Assembly: GCA_021234155.1 (NCBI GenBank)
Contig: JAJEKV010000002.1
Location: forward strand, 20,397,761 to 20,461,760
Length of the DNA stretch: 64,000 nucleotides
Reading direction: 5' to 3'
Origin: Isoetes taiwanensis
Lineage: Eukaryota; Streptophyta; Lycopodiopsida; Isoetales; Isoetaceae
This document shows, one piece after another, positions 1-12,600 of the stretch (within the stretch, counting starts at the first letter, position 1; each line of letters starts with the position of its first letter). A model generated the notes under the pieces. It did not search any database, had not been told where the DNA came from, and worked only from the letters and a program-made list of their open reading frames with translations. The position numbers were made by a program, and so were the translations under genes.

Positions 1-540
1 CCCACCATATTTTGATTGTTGAATAACACAATGTATGGATCCTACAGCCTTCACAGTAATGATAATATGTACACATAACATATAGAGCCAAACTTGCACA
101 AGAGTTGGTACGCGCAGAGCTTTGAAGTTCCATGCACGTAGCTTCTATTGCAATTTTATGATGGAGATGAGTACAGATTTGATGGTTTCTGCTTGAAAAG
201 TGGGATAAGACAGTGGTTGCAGTGACAATTTGGTTGACACTGAAAGGAAGAAAGAAGTTTGATGACATTCCTAAGTTCCAGAGTTGACATATTCTTTGCT
301 CTCATGCCATATCTTTGTCCTTCCCAACTTCATTATTTTGAGGAGGCTTGGGACTGTCCTAAAACAGTTCTAATGGTATGAGATGGATATCCAAAATCTC
401 TTTGGCAGTAAAATACCCCTTCCCAGGAAGACTGCATGGGTCAATGGAAGGAGAAATTATTCCATTAGTTCATGTACAATTAGGAGCACATTGTAGCCCC
501 TAGAGATGTGCATGAAGAAATGGAAAGGAGCTGAAGTATT
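1..540. other. AT-rich spacer, no gene seen
   Basis: No open frame with recognisable protein similarity and no clear repeat. The GGCCACATTAACC array begins just after this stretch. Confidence 0.4.
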
Positions 541-544
541 CCGG

Positions 545-2080
545 CTAAGGGTGCAAAGTTATCTGAGGCCACATTAACCACCAAGAGCAGATGGTTGGCC
601 ATATTAAGCTGTGGCCACATTAACCCCAGGCCACATTAACCAAATCAATCTATGGCCATATTAACCATTCTGATCTGAGGCCACATTAACTACCAAGAGC
701 ACATGGTTGGCCACATTAACCTGTGGCTACATTAACCTCAAGTCACATTAACCTGTGGCCACATTAACCAAATCAATCTACGGCCACATTAACCAAATTT
801 TGGTCAGCCGCATTAACCAGACAGGGAAGAAACAAATAGATTGTGGCCACATTAACCATTTTGACATTAATGGAATATTAATAGAACTACATTAGTAGAA
901 TAACATTTGGCCACATTAACCAAATTAATTTATGGCGACATTAACCACATCAAGCTATGGCCACATTAACCACATCAATCTATGGTCACATTAACCACAT
1001 TAACCATAATAACCTATGGCCATATGTTTATGTGGCCATGGGTTAATGTGGCCATGCGTTAATGTGGCCATGGGTTATTGTGGCCATGGGCCAACTATTG
1101 AATAAAACATAAACCATTGGAAAGATGGTAACACTAAAAAAAAGTAGTTAATGTGGACATGGGTTAATGTGGCCATGGGTTTATATAGCCATGGGTTAAT
1201 GTGGTCATGACCACATTAACCACATTAACTTGAGGCCACATTAACCACATTAACTTGCAAGACTATATTAATAGACATTATTAATAGAAAGCATGGCCAC
1301 ATTAACAAATTTAGAACAAATTAATGTATGGAGATTGAAACATATGCCACATCCTTCACTCCTGAAGGTGCCCTTCACACTCCCGAGAAAACACACTAGA
1401 CCCAACAACCTTCTTTCGTCTATTTCCACACTCCACAAATGGAACTGGCCTTACCAACGTTTTTCCATTGAAGTCCTCTACAATGGATAGACTGGGTGCA
1501 GTAGCAGTGTTTAACGACATTAGTAGAATAACATGTGGCCACATTAACCAAATTAATTTACACATCAATCTATGACCACATTAACCACATCAATCTATGG
1601 CCACATTAACCACATTAACCATCATAACCTATGGCCATGGGTTAATGTGGCCATGAGTTTATTTTGCCATGGGTTAATGTGGCCATGCTTTAATATGGCC
1701 ATAGGTTATTGTGGCCATGGACCAACCATTGAATAAAACATAAACCATTGGAAAGATGGTAACACTAAAAAAAAAGTGGTTAATGTGGACATGGGTTTAT
1801 GTGGCCATGGGTTAATATAGCCATGTCCACATTAATCACATTAACTTGAGGCCACATTAACCACCTTAACTTGCAAGAATTATATTAGTAGACATTATTA
1901 ATAAAAAGGTATGGAGATTGAAACATATGCCACATCCTTCACTCCTAAAGGTGCCCTTTGCACTCCCGCGAAAACACACTAGACCCAACAACCTTCTTTC
2001 GCATCTTCCCACACTCCACAAATGGAACCGCCTCACCAATGTTTTTCATTGAAGTCCTCTACAATGGATAGGCCAGGTGC
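545..2080. repeat. GGCCACATTAACC repeat array, left of MULE
   Basis: Many imperfect copies of GGCCACATTAACC, often extended to TGTGGCCACATTAACC, which holds the palindrome TGTGGCCACA. Copies run forward at about 560-1010, 1210-1300, 1535-1625 and 1830-1865. They run in reverse (GGTTAATGTGGCC) at about 1025-1200 and 1630-1810. A larger unit of about 600 bp is duplicated in direct orientation: 1085-1495 matches 1730-2075, including an unrelated 170-bp block starting at 1328 and 1912. The arrangement suggests slippage and inversion of a transposon-end or satellite-like sequence. No coding role is likely. Confidence 0.9.
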
Positions 2081-2322
2081 GGCCAGCGATGTTTAACTTG
2101 CAAGTCGTCCGGTCTCTCCAACTTCAAACTAAGCTCCGTGTAGGAAATCGGCCTCAATGCAACACGGAGGCTACTAGCTATGGTCTCCCCTAATGCGGGC
2201 CATCTTTGGCATTTATGCTACTCTCAATTCTTGTGGTGGGGACTCGGGGTACAATCTTCTCCTCACCATTGCCATCCTCAAGACAAATGTCATCCTCCGA
2301 CCTTTGTATCAATGTGCAAGTA

Positions 2323-4150
2323 TCACTCAGGACTAGATGGTGCCCTATTATCAAGAAAACCATCATCATATGCCTCTCCAAATGCCCTCAAGGTCTCCAA
2401 ACTGCCAGCTTGAGAACCATGCAATGATCCATAAACCCTTAGAATGTCCTCCATGTACTTGGCCATCATTTGGATCACTTTGACCTGGTGTTTGCACATG
2501 TTGCCTTTCATACCCCAAAGGCAGTCATAAGAAGACCAATGCTCATGAGCAACATCCACAAGGTAGGGCACGGCCTCTCGGCTGGCATCCCATGCATCCA
2601 TATTTTGACTCCACACTTCTGCCCTCCCTTTCTTGAAGTTCAACCATCTAAGAGTCTCATCAGGAATGACACATGCCCCTATAATTGATATCTCAACTAT
2701 GTGCTCCTATCTCTTATTCACTTTAAAACCCTCGTCCTTCTTGAACCTGTCATAAAGAAGGTGTATTTCCAATCTACAAGTGAGCATGTAGATCAACTAG
2801 CAATCCTCCTACCTCTCAAGGCATGCTTCGAAACCCCTAGCTTTCTCTTCATTTTTTTGTGATAAGCCTCTATAGCAGCATTTGTCTCTTGGTTGGTATG
2901 AGGATATATTCTTATGGCAATGATTCAAGTGGTGATGTTTTTGGTCCAAGTCCTGTTCATGTACTTAACAACCCTCTTCCAAGATTTGTATTTCTCCTTG
3001 AACTCATCCAATAGCATCAATGCTTCCCTCTCACAAGCCTCCACATAATCCTTACCATATCTTCTATCCCCTTCCACATGTGTGTGATACATTATGTGAC
3101 CAAGGTCTTTAAACATCTCCCCTCTAACCTTCTTATTCTTCACATGCTTCAAGAGCATTTTCATCCAATTTCTCCTTACATGCCAAATGCACAATTATAT
3201 TCTACAATTAGGCCAAACCTTTTTCAATGCATTAATCTCAACTTTGGCATCATCAACAATAAAACAAGAGGGTTTCCAAGTGGGATCCACACCATGGATG
3301 TGATTCTTCAGCAAAGAGCCAAGGTCGGATGTCCTCTTCTGCCTGGCTAGACGAGAGAACCCAAGCAACAGGTACACCATTTCCATGGTCATGGTATACT
3401 AGCAAGGTGTACAAGCTATAACAATGGTCGTTTGTCTTGAAAGTTGAGTCCATTGCCACAACATCATTCTTGCCATGTTCCAAGAGAATCTTCATCTGAA
3501 AGGGGGTGATTATCCCTAGAATAAATGGTACACCTTGTTGGTACAAGAATACTGATTCTGGGTGCAAGTCTACCCAGATCCTTACACTCAAAGCAACGTC
3601 TTGGTGTAACATCCAAGTGTCCAATGCTATCTTCCTTGATAAATTGTAGAGATCATCCATGTGAAGGAATTGATCTCTATTCTTCACATTAGTTGGATCC
3701 ATCCTCTTCTTTAGAGCCCATTGCTCTTCATGCTGCCTGTAGACCTCCTGTTGGGCGTGATTCTGTACCAAATGATTCCTGGCCCAATCTTTCTTCTCTT
3801 TTGGTAACCAAGGAGCTACTTCATGCCTGGTCCTGGCACATTGAGGATCATTAACACCATGACACACTTTGCCTTCCAGGTCAATGTGTTCCATCTCATG
3901 AAAAGGTTATTTTGGTGCATTCGGGTTTCAAATACAATTGCTTCGTGGTGAAATGATACCTACACCATCTCTTGATGCTTATACCCCTCTGTCTCTTTGA
4001 GTATGAGGGGTCAATCCTCTTTGCTTCAGCAACCATAGCTTTGGTTGTTTTATTCTCTACTTCACGAGGTTGCTTAGGGAGATCTTTTGGCCCATAGCCA
4101 CAGTGGTAGCTAAAAACAAAAAACCAAACTTCAATTACTATGTGAAACAT
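2323..4150 (-). pseudogene. Decayed Mutator-like (MULE) transposase
   Basis: Read right to left, the frames spell a MULE transposase in order. An N-terminal part at 4150-3896 contains CRYHFTTKQLYL. The core at 3894-3253 carries the first catalytic Asp region, VVAMDSTFKTN. The next frame, 3392-3195, has CFIVDDAKVEINALKKVWPN, with the second Asp and the pre-helix region. It is followed at 3194-2925 by CIWHVRRNW, the C-x2-H motif typical of MULE transposases. A SWIM zinc-finger-like segment, CLWGMKGNMCKHQ, lies at 2643-2323. At least three frame changes or stops separate the pieces, for example near 3895, 3255 and 3195, so no intact protein is possible. Normally such a protein excises and reinserts Mutator-type elements in the nucleus. 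FAR1/FHY3-type domesticated proteins share this architecture, but the decay argues for a dead transposon. Confidence 0.85.
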
Positions 4151-4264
4151 TCAAGTGGAAGCCACAATATGGCAAAATCAAACATATATACACTAACAAC
4201 CACCTCCATCTAAGGCTTAAGGAGGTATTAAACACCACCTCTCTTTGCCAAATTAACTTACATT

Positions 4265-4885
4265 AAGTAAGGCCACATTAACCACTACTACTAACTAAGG
4301 CCACATTAACCACTACCACCAAAAGCCCTATTAACCACCACCTCCCTTTGGGTCAAAGCATGGGCATTTTTGCGCCAGCCAAGCACCCCCTAAGCACCTA
4401 ATGCGGGAAATTTTACTTATTTTTATCTTTATCTTTTTTTCTATAACTCCGATGAAGCTGAATTTTTGTATTCTAAGGCATAATATGAATGCGTTTCAGG
4501 GAAAAATATCAGAAAAATAAAAGAAAAATGTTTTTTAAAAATACAAAGAAAATAGCTCCGGAAAGCACCCCTTAAGCACCATGTGTCGCTGACACAAAAA
4601 GTGTCCCCCACCTCCATGCTTTGACCCCTTTGCCAAATTAAATTGCACTAAGTAGGGCCTCGCACTAAGTATGGCCACATTAACCACTAATACTAACTAA
4701 GGCCACATTAACCACTACCACCAAAGGCCACATTAACCACCCAAGGCCTAAGGTAGCAGACAATGGCCACATTAACCATCACTCACTTCATAAGGGCTAC
4801 CTCCCTTTCCTAAATTTACCAGCACTACTACCCTACGCCAAATTTAAGAGCTCAGCTAATGGCCACATTAACAACCACTCACCTC
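4265..4885 (+). repeat. GGCCACATTAACC repeats right of MULE
   Basis: Forward copies of the motif lie at about 4271-4340 and 4668-4875, with a further single copy near 5690. They are the same family as the array at 545-2080, so the MULE coding remnant lies between two blocks of the motif. The block is split by the small MITE at 4350-4627. The motif occurs here in one orientation only, so these blocks are not simple terminal inverted repeats of the MULE. Confidence 0.85.
4350..4627. mobile_element. 278-bp MITE with inverted ends and CTTT duplication
   Basis: The left end reads GGGTCAAAGCATGG and the right end its exact reverse complement (4614-4627). The element is flanked by CTTT on both sides (4346-4349 and 4628-4631). 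An empty-site-like sequence exists at 4236-4255 (cacctctctttgccaaatta); the sequence around the insertion matches it once the 278 bp and one CTTT are removed. The inside is AT-rich, has no ORF, and contains two near-identical GCACCCCNTAAGCACC blocks. The termini resemble those of the 6.8-kb transposon at 39093-45889 (GGGTSAAAGYATGSWGGTGGG in common), so it is probably a non-autonomous member of that family. Confidence 0.8.
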
Positions 4886-4889
4886 ATGA

Positions 4890-5760
4890 TCTTCAGATGG
4901 GCATGCTCGTCAACACGTTTCTTTGCCTGTCCGGAATCTCTTGACCGAATCCATTGCTTATAAAATGTAGTATTAAACCCTGGATAATTCTGCTCCCCAG
5001 TGATGAAGTCTGAAACTCAGTTTGTTGGAATATAGCAGTAAGGAACAGCAACAGAGCCACTCTTTGCCACGGTGTGGTGATCTTCCATTCCCTATACGAA
5101 ATCCTTCCTTGAAAACGGACCTGGGGAAGGATCTTGAATGGGGAGGATCTGGAATCGGGAGCATCTTGAATGGGGCCTCTAAAATTCAAATTAACTTGCT
5201 GCTTAAGGGGTATCCTGAACAGAATTGAAAGAGCCAACTATTAACAGCTTACCTTCTCCACCTCCGGATCAATTCGCGGTAGCCATCTCCACGTAGTTTT
5301 GGATTCAAGTAGTAGCGAAGGAAGGGAAGGGAAGGGAAGGGGGAAGGGAAGGGAAGAAGGGGATTTTGATCTGAACGGAATTTCTTCGAGAGCAAGGCAA
5401 TTCAACAGGTTGAAGTAGTTGAAGGGTCTTAATCCTACATGAACTATCGATTTCACGTACAGGAGCACTGAACAGAAACCATTGAAGTGAATTGGGCAGG
5501 AACGGTTGGCAGGCCAGATGACAGATGATTTGTTGCAGTTAATGCATAAGCGACATAGCATGGCATATGCATGTGCATTTAAGCATGGCATATCCCCCTC
5601 GGACCCATGAATGGGGCATGGCTGTGCAGCCCCATGGGGATCAAGCGGATCGATGGGTTGGATGGGGATGGCCGATAACGGAATTTTAGGCCACATTAAC
5701 CCCATCTCGCTTGATATATATGGACTTCCGTCACAGACTCGCATCCGACTTCAAACTACA
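4890..5760. other. Spacer with purine-rich GGGAA tract
   Basis: No credible gene. A plus-strand purine run at about 5310-5362 consists of GGGAAGG repeats and could form a triplex or G-quadruplex. One isolated GGCCACATTAACC copy occurs at about 5690. The longer open frames here have no recognisable similarity. Confidence 0.4.
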
Positions 5761-6384
5761 CAATTGGAACATCAGATCCAACAGTGAACTCTAGATCCGA
5801 CCCTTATACGAAAGAATCTCGAGATTTTTCGAGCTACTACATTCTAGCCCCGTTCTAGACCTGCAGCGTGTTGCTTTCCCATGGGATGAAAACCTGGAGG
5901 TTTTCTTGAGGTCAAGTGCAAAGCTCCAACATTCCCATGAGCACCTTACCTTGTGCGATTCAGGTTTAGGACCTGAGTTCCAAGTATTCTCAACACAATT
6001 CTGAGCATTAGGGTTTTCCCTTGGTACGGTTTTTTCAAGTAAATTTCATTGGAAACCAACCTAAACCCGTTCTAGACCAATTCTTGCAATATATGCAAGA
6101 AAAACTCGATGCCAATTCCTCTGATCAGACCCGATATCCCGTTCTCATCCCACCTGCTAGGCTCCTGCACTCATCTCATCCTGCATTCCTGCTCTGATAC
6201 CATGAAGAAACACGGAATGAAAGAGATACACAAGATAGCTAGGCTCTGAGTAAACTAGATAAAACAATGAAGTATTAGGAGAGCCATGTCGACAACATAC
6301 GTGGCATGCCTAGTCATTGAAGAATTAAGAGTAGTGTTGTGACTAAGAGTAGTACTGTGACATGTCACATGTGATATGCTAACA
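5761..6384 (-). mobile_element. LTR-retrotransposon 5' end: short LTR, PBS and leader
   Basis: Read on the minus strand, 6384 to 6203 begins TGTTAG and ends TTCTTCA, giving a 182-bp LTR candidate with the usual TG...CA ends. It is followed directly by TGGTATCAGAGC (6202-6191), the standard plant primer-binding site complementary to the 3' end of initiator tRNA-Met. The downstream sequence to about 5760 looks like an untranslated leader; no gag or pol frame follows. A second LTR was not found, so this is a remnant or a miniature (TRIM-like) element. The PBS is exact; the outer LTR boundary is an inference from the TG. Confidence 0.6.
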
Positions 6385-6504
6385 GACACCGTAACTAGTG
6401 TACGTATCATAATGCCATATATCACCCTTTATCATCTGTTGTTTTACATGTTGCGCGTGTTTTCTTATATCATGGACCATGTTATAAGAAAGAGACGGAA
6501 TCAC

Positions 6505-6650
6505 GTTCCTAATTGAAGTTTTTTGAACCTAATTAATTACATTCCTAATTAACGTTTCTTAAGCGTCTATTGAAGTTTTTTAGTCCTAATTAATTACATT
6601 CCTAATTAAAGTTTCTTATTCCTAATTATTAAAGGTTTTTAGTCCAGTGC
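6505..6650. repeat. Short AT-rich tandem repeat
   Basis: About three imperfect copies of a unit containing CCTAATTAATTACATTCC and a GTTTCTTA or GTTTTTTAG tail. It lies between the short LTR and the 3' end of the PDC gene. No function is evident. Confidence 0.6.
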
Positions 6651-7102
6651 ACGTGCAACTCAATTAAGCTGGATGTTGTGCCATATCTTGAAACTGCAAA
6701 TATTTACATTTTAATTAGAGATGTCACTTTTGATGGATTGATCGTTGAGAACCCGAGCAGTAAATTTTACAACACATACTCTTGGTTTTGATGTTTTGAT
6801 CCAGACTCGTACTGAGCGCAAGTGCATCAAACAATAGAAAGGGCAAGCAAGGATTTGGAGACGTCCTATAATCAAAAAATTTGTATAAACAATATATTTT
6901 CTTATTTGTACATGTACAGAAGACTGAAAAGATATATTTTACCCATGAGGAAATTAATACCTCAAGGCCATATTCTTGAGGATTCAAATTTTACAACTCT
7001 TGTTCCTGTTCAAACTTATCACCCACAAACTGGTTGGCTCGAGTATTCCAGAAGATCAGTGGAGAATAGGCGTCACAACTAGAAAATCATCCGTATTTGA
7101 TG

Positions 7103-9686
7103 CTATTGGGGATTTGGTGGCCTACCATTGGCTGCTGATACTCGCGAGCCCCACTCAAGCAATTCTCTGCTGGTGTCATCCTTGTGAACTATGCACTCTA
7201 TAAAGCAGAGGCAATCTTTTTTTTCTCCCATTGCTGTTTTTACTGCATCAGCAAGCTCTTCCTCTGTCTTCACCTGCAATTGCAGATGGCATTTTGATGA
7301 AAGGAATTTAGGATGGTAGGTAAAGCTTTGATGATCGCGTACACACCTTAGTAGTCCAGCAATGTCCTTCACCATTGTGAATAGCATCTATGAGTCCCGT
7401 GTAATTCCAGTTCTTTATAACATTGTATGGTCCATCATGGATCTCCACTTCTATTGTGTATCCTCCATTGTTGATAAGGAAAATAATATTTTTCTGCTGT
7501 TGCCTTAACATTGTTGAGACATCTTGGCAAGTCACCTAAGCAGAATTGCAAACGTGGTTAATTTGAGCTTTAACTATTTGCATATTGCTGTGATTTTCTG
7601 TCATCTTATTTGATCTTGATGTGACATTCTGTCAAGTGGTTGTGATGGAGATGGGTTTTTATTTACCTGGAAACTACCATCTCCAATGCATGCAATCACA
7701 CGTTTATCTGTTGCTGCCTGTGCATATCCTAATGTTGCACCCACAGCCCAGCCAATGGATCCATATTGCATTTGAAATTCATACCTAGAGATAAATTCAA
7801 GCACCTTGGTTACAATTATTTCCAGGATTTAAAAATTAAAACTGAGACACATAATCCACGTTTAAAGGCTAACAAAATGTCCAAATACAGTGCATTATTA
7901 TAAACCCATGGACTTTTGTTTCTTGAAAGAAGCTACAGAAATAGCAAATGGTAGATATTATAACCCTGGTGGAAGGTGAACATAAGAGGTCAGTGAACTG
8001 GCTTTACTTACCCAGAACCTTCAGGCAGTTTTAACTTTTGACAATTGAACCAAGAATCTCCAGTTTCTGCTATGACCACCGTGTCCTTTGACAGCATATC
8101 CTATAGACAGAGAGGACTATAAACATTAGATATGCTGAATGATCTGGACGGACAGTGTCATAGATAGGGGCGGAGTGTACCTGTATGTATTTGAAAAGTA
8201 TGTTTACCCTGAGCGGTTCACCTGGATCACTTTTAGGAGGAAGCCCTTCTGGGACAAATATTCGTTTAAAATTATCATAGGAATTTGTGTTTTTCTTAAC
8301 TTTCTTCGCAAGTGCCTCAAGGAACTCTTTCATCAATACACATCCAAATGCTGTCCCATTTCCAATTGTCACACGATCAGGCTGCACAATGACAGCTTTT
8401 TCCTTCTTAAAAAGTAGGGAATATCCCACTGAACTATAATCATTGAATATAGACCCAGCAAATAAATATGCATCAGCCGACTCAACAATCTCCAGGCAGA
8501 AGGGTGTGCTTACAGCACCCCAGTAAGTGCCAATGAAGTGTGGATGTGTTTCTGTGACTTGTCCCTTGGCAGAAGGCATAGCAGAAACTGCATATCCAGA
8601 TGCATCAGCCAGCTCTGCAAATGCTGCCTTCGCCTTAGCTACTCTAAGTTTTGGTCCGCCCACCAAAACTGGCTTCACTGCTGAATTAAGAAACTCTGCA
8701 GCTGCATTCACAGCAGCCTCCAAGCTTGCTGGGTTACTTGTCCTGCATCAAAAAAGCAATCAGATTGTTTCGTCGATTATACTTCACAAAAGTATACGGG
8801 GTTACCTTTGTATAATAGCATAGGGCACTGGTTCAAGGTTGAAAGATGGATGAGTTAAGCCTGGCAAATTGCAACTGACGCTGATGTAAACAGGCTTGCT
8901 TTCTCTGAGTGCAGTGGAAATAGCACGATCAATCAACTCATGGCCATCATCCAGGCTTTGAATTATTACCTGCTTGATATTTAGGTTTAATCATTTCTCC
9001 CATATGATGCTACATATTCCTGTTCAAATATTAACAGTTTACAACTACAAATAAACATTGATTAATCACTTTAAAATGGTAATGAAAGATGGGAAACTAA
9101 CCTGGCAACAAGTCACTTGTTGAAAGCATCTATACTCCTGACTAAAATCCGGGATGCCGATAGTATGGTGCAAGATACGGTTGGTGCCAAAATCATTAGA
9201 ATTAGGGCCACCAACAATACATATGAGTGGAAGATTTTCACTATAAGCCCCAGCAATGGCATTGATGACACTAAGCCCTCCAACAGTAAATGTGACCACA
9301 CAACATCCTATGCCTTTACAACGGGCATAGCCATCTGCTGCATATCCTGCATTAAGCTCATTGCAACATCCTACAACATTCAGATTCTCATTGGCAATCA
9401 AATAATCGAGCAAAATGAGGTTAAAATCCCCGGGAACTGCAAATATATCCTTCAAACCGACTTGCACAAGTCTTCGAGCCAAATGTCTTCCCAGAGTTCC
9501 TTTGTCACAGGAGTCCCCTCCTGTCATTTTAGGTTCACTTTTTTCGCGAGCAGCAGTAACGTGGGCACTTTTGGGTTCTGAGGAAGGACTTTTTACCAAT
9601 GATCTGGGACCTGCTGCACTAGAAGTTGCAGATAATCTTCTGGTTTTGAGACTTACCGATATTCTGTTACTTGCGCGCCTATTCAT
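7103..9686 (-). CDS. PDC: Pyruvate decarboxylase, seven exons
   Basis: Thiamine-diphosphate enzyme converting pyruvate to acetaldehyde and CO2, the first step of ethanol fermentation, normally cytosolic. Exons: 9686-9102, 8969-8806, 8742-8181, 8100-8012, 7784-7667, 7535-7347, 7273-7103. All introns are GT-AG and phases agree, giving 625 residues and a stop after RPPNPQ, the usual plant PDC C terminus. Visible motifs: VPGDFNL (Asp 87), [14 protein letters not shown] (cofactor-activating Glu 110), LHHT (His 173-174), and the cofactor signature from GDGS (501) to NN (528-529), followed by [11 protein letters not shown]. All expected catalytic residues are present. The start at 9686 has an in-frame TGA immediately upstream. 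It adds about 53 residues before Met 54, where similarity to plant PDCs soon begins. The extension is rich in Arg, Ser and Ala and has no acidic residue before 37. The gene appears intact. Confidence 0.95.
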
Positions 9687-9689
9687 TCA

Positions 9690-12600
9690 AGTCAAAAACC
9701 GGAACCAAATCCGGCCCTGTGCAGAGAGCCCGGGCTGCGCAGAACAGCATTCCAAACATTAAGAAAAAGGGCACAAAATTATTGAAGCCTAGAACTGGTA
9801 GCAATGGTGCAAGAATTTTGTGATTCGTCATGTGGGTTCTGTGATAAATCGGAAGGTGCCGCCGGTCCAACGTGTTCTAGCATCATCTACCTCTTTCCAT
9901 GGTATAGGATTTTGCATAGTTGATGATTTTTTTTTTTTTTATTATCCTTATAAATCACATTTACGTACATTACATTAGATTTAGAATTAAGTTGAGTTTA
10001 GATTTAGAATTAAGTTGAATTGAATTTTATCGTCCTCTTTGAGCTCTTTATATATCAGCATTTAAATGCATCTAGATCTAGAATTAGATTAAGCGTGAAA
10101 ACTAGTTAAAAACCATTCTGCCTTCCCGTCCTATAGTGCCATGCCACATGGCATTGTTTCAATCCCAAGAATGTTACTAAAAATATTCTCGTGCTTCGAG
10201 GGCCGGTACTTAACTGCTCAACATTTTACATCATGTATGCGTAAAGGAATCTCCCATGGTCATCCCGGAAGTGCAAGAAGGATTGTGACACCATAGTCAA
10301 TTATGCGAACTACCAGTCGTCTTACTGCTTGTTACAGTAGTGCTTAGTTTCATGAATTATTGCAAATAGTACCCTAGACAAATGAGCAACCTTACAAGGT
10401 TGACAAGTTTGTAAGTATTGGATCAGAGAATAGATGACCATCTGGATCCAAATAGCCAACAGAACTTGCTTTACAAAAGTCAAGTATTATTCTGCATAAT
10501 ACCTTATAATCTATTTGGACCTAGCACACGGGTCTATTATAGACCTAGCTTGCTAATAGAAGTTGGAGAGAAACTATGCCGCCCGATAAAAAAACATTTT
10601 TGAAACAAAAAATTGACATCCATGAAAAATGTAACCACAAAATGGGAATGGATCATGAGTAATGTTTGACTACACTATTATGATACGTGCTACACATGTC
10701 TTCTTGAATGAATGGGAGAAGGACACACGAGACCAAATCACATCCTTTAATTACAATAGACACAATCCCATAAAGGATAAATGATAGTTATATAAGAGCC
10801 TTTTACAACCACCTTAAAAGTGAATTAGCATGAACAATTGTTCCTATTTGTTCGATTATTGCATGACACACCTTTTTGCTAGACATCCGAAATGTTATTT
10901 ACTACTTATACAACTTGAACAGTGGAAGCGATATTTGAAGTAGGTTTCTATTAGAAATGCACACTGTATTCAGTCTACAGAATTGATTGTACTTTACATG
11001 ATTGATTACTGTCATGCTTTACAAATTACACTAGGTCGGCATGACGTTGGCTAATACTATCTAGCGTGGAGATATACATATAAAATGTCATGAGCAACAA
11101 AAACATATAATAAAAGTCTGTGTATAGATGGGAGAACAAGATTGGCAAGTAATTAAATTTTCTATGCGATTAGGAATGTATTTTGCCTATGATTGGAGAA
11201 ATGTTTGAGGAATCTTGAATCCAACATCACAATGGATTCTTTGGTTTATTTTTTGTTTCCATGTATAACACAAGTAGTCATGGTAAATAAGCAAAATGGA
11301 AGCATTGCTTTGTTTCACAAGCCCCACTACTATGATTTATTTGCAGAAAATTTTGATTGAATAAAAATAGCAATAATGTAGGCAAGGATCCAGCAGCAAA
11401 AACAAATAATAACACTATGTCAATGTGATCTAATGCGCTATCCATGTGCGTCCATAGAAGAACACAAGTATTAACATACAATTCAACTCATGCGACAATG
11501 TTAGGCAAAATTTTGCAAATTGTTGAACTTTGACAGCAATATATCACTCAATACAAATATTGTTGCAATCACACAAAGTAAAACTTACGTCTCCTCATAA
11601 ATGCAAAACAAGGACGCATATGTGCAAAGTACAACCTACATTTCTTCAAAAATGCTAAACAAGGACACAGAGGCATTGTACATCCATATTTTACTGTATA
11701 TTGCAATGGTTATTGTGGAACTATTTTGAACTTACCCCACAAAAAGGTATAATGGAAGTTTAGCTATAGAGTTCCCCTCCCAAGGTGGTGTATATATGTA
11801 GCAACTCCATTTCCACGGCAATATGGTTCTAAAGGATACATAGTTTGACTTAAAAACCTAACAACTGCAGGGTTCTAAAGGATACAAAGTTGAGTGATGA
11901 TGAGATAAAGCTAACCAGGAATTACAACATGCAAAGAAGACAACTGTGCTTTCTGGAGCATCCTAGTTTATAGGAAAGCTGATGCACCATTTCGTGCTTC
12001 CTTCTTTGGCAAAGGGAAGACCAAAAGGGTAAACTATTAACCTCCATAGTTATTTTTATTCTCGAAATAGTCCCAGAAGTTAATGACGTAATACTAACAG
12101 GTGATGCAAGTGACTTGTTGCCTCAAATCAAGAAGTATTTAAGGCTACCTTTAACCTTGGTTTACCTTACTCCTACTTGTGAAAAGTTTGGCAGCACAAG
12201 CATGCCATATCTAACCTGATGGAAGTAATTTAAAGTATGTGAAGCAGCTGCTACTCCTTATAAGCAGGGTATTCAGTCAAAGCAAATGCCAAAGCATGTG
12301 ATGCAATTTTTTTTAAGTAGGTATGTGCCATCTTCCTGGTCAGATCATGCAGCATCCAAGGAGTAAGCATTGGTTTGTGTCTAAAAGTATTTTGGCTTGT
12401 CTTCGACGTACAGTCAATGAAAATAATTTATCAGGCTTGAAAAATCTTCTCTGCAATCATCTCTGAAGCTGTATATGGATGCAGACTTACTGTTTGCTAG
12501 GCCTTCTTCCTCCCCCATGCCACTATTAATTCTGGAACATGCATCATGATCTTTGTAGCGAAAAATGCACGTTCTACATGAATCCATCAGCAAATTTTGT

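Noticed and set aside
545-2080. Array read as CRISPR
   Set aside because: Units are degenerate, lie in both orientations, have no constant-length spacers, and sit in intron-containing plant DNA.
8139-9581. Plus-strand frames across the PDC gene
   Set aside because: They are antisense shadows of PDC exons 1-3.
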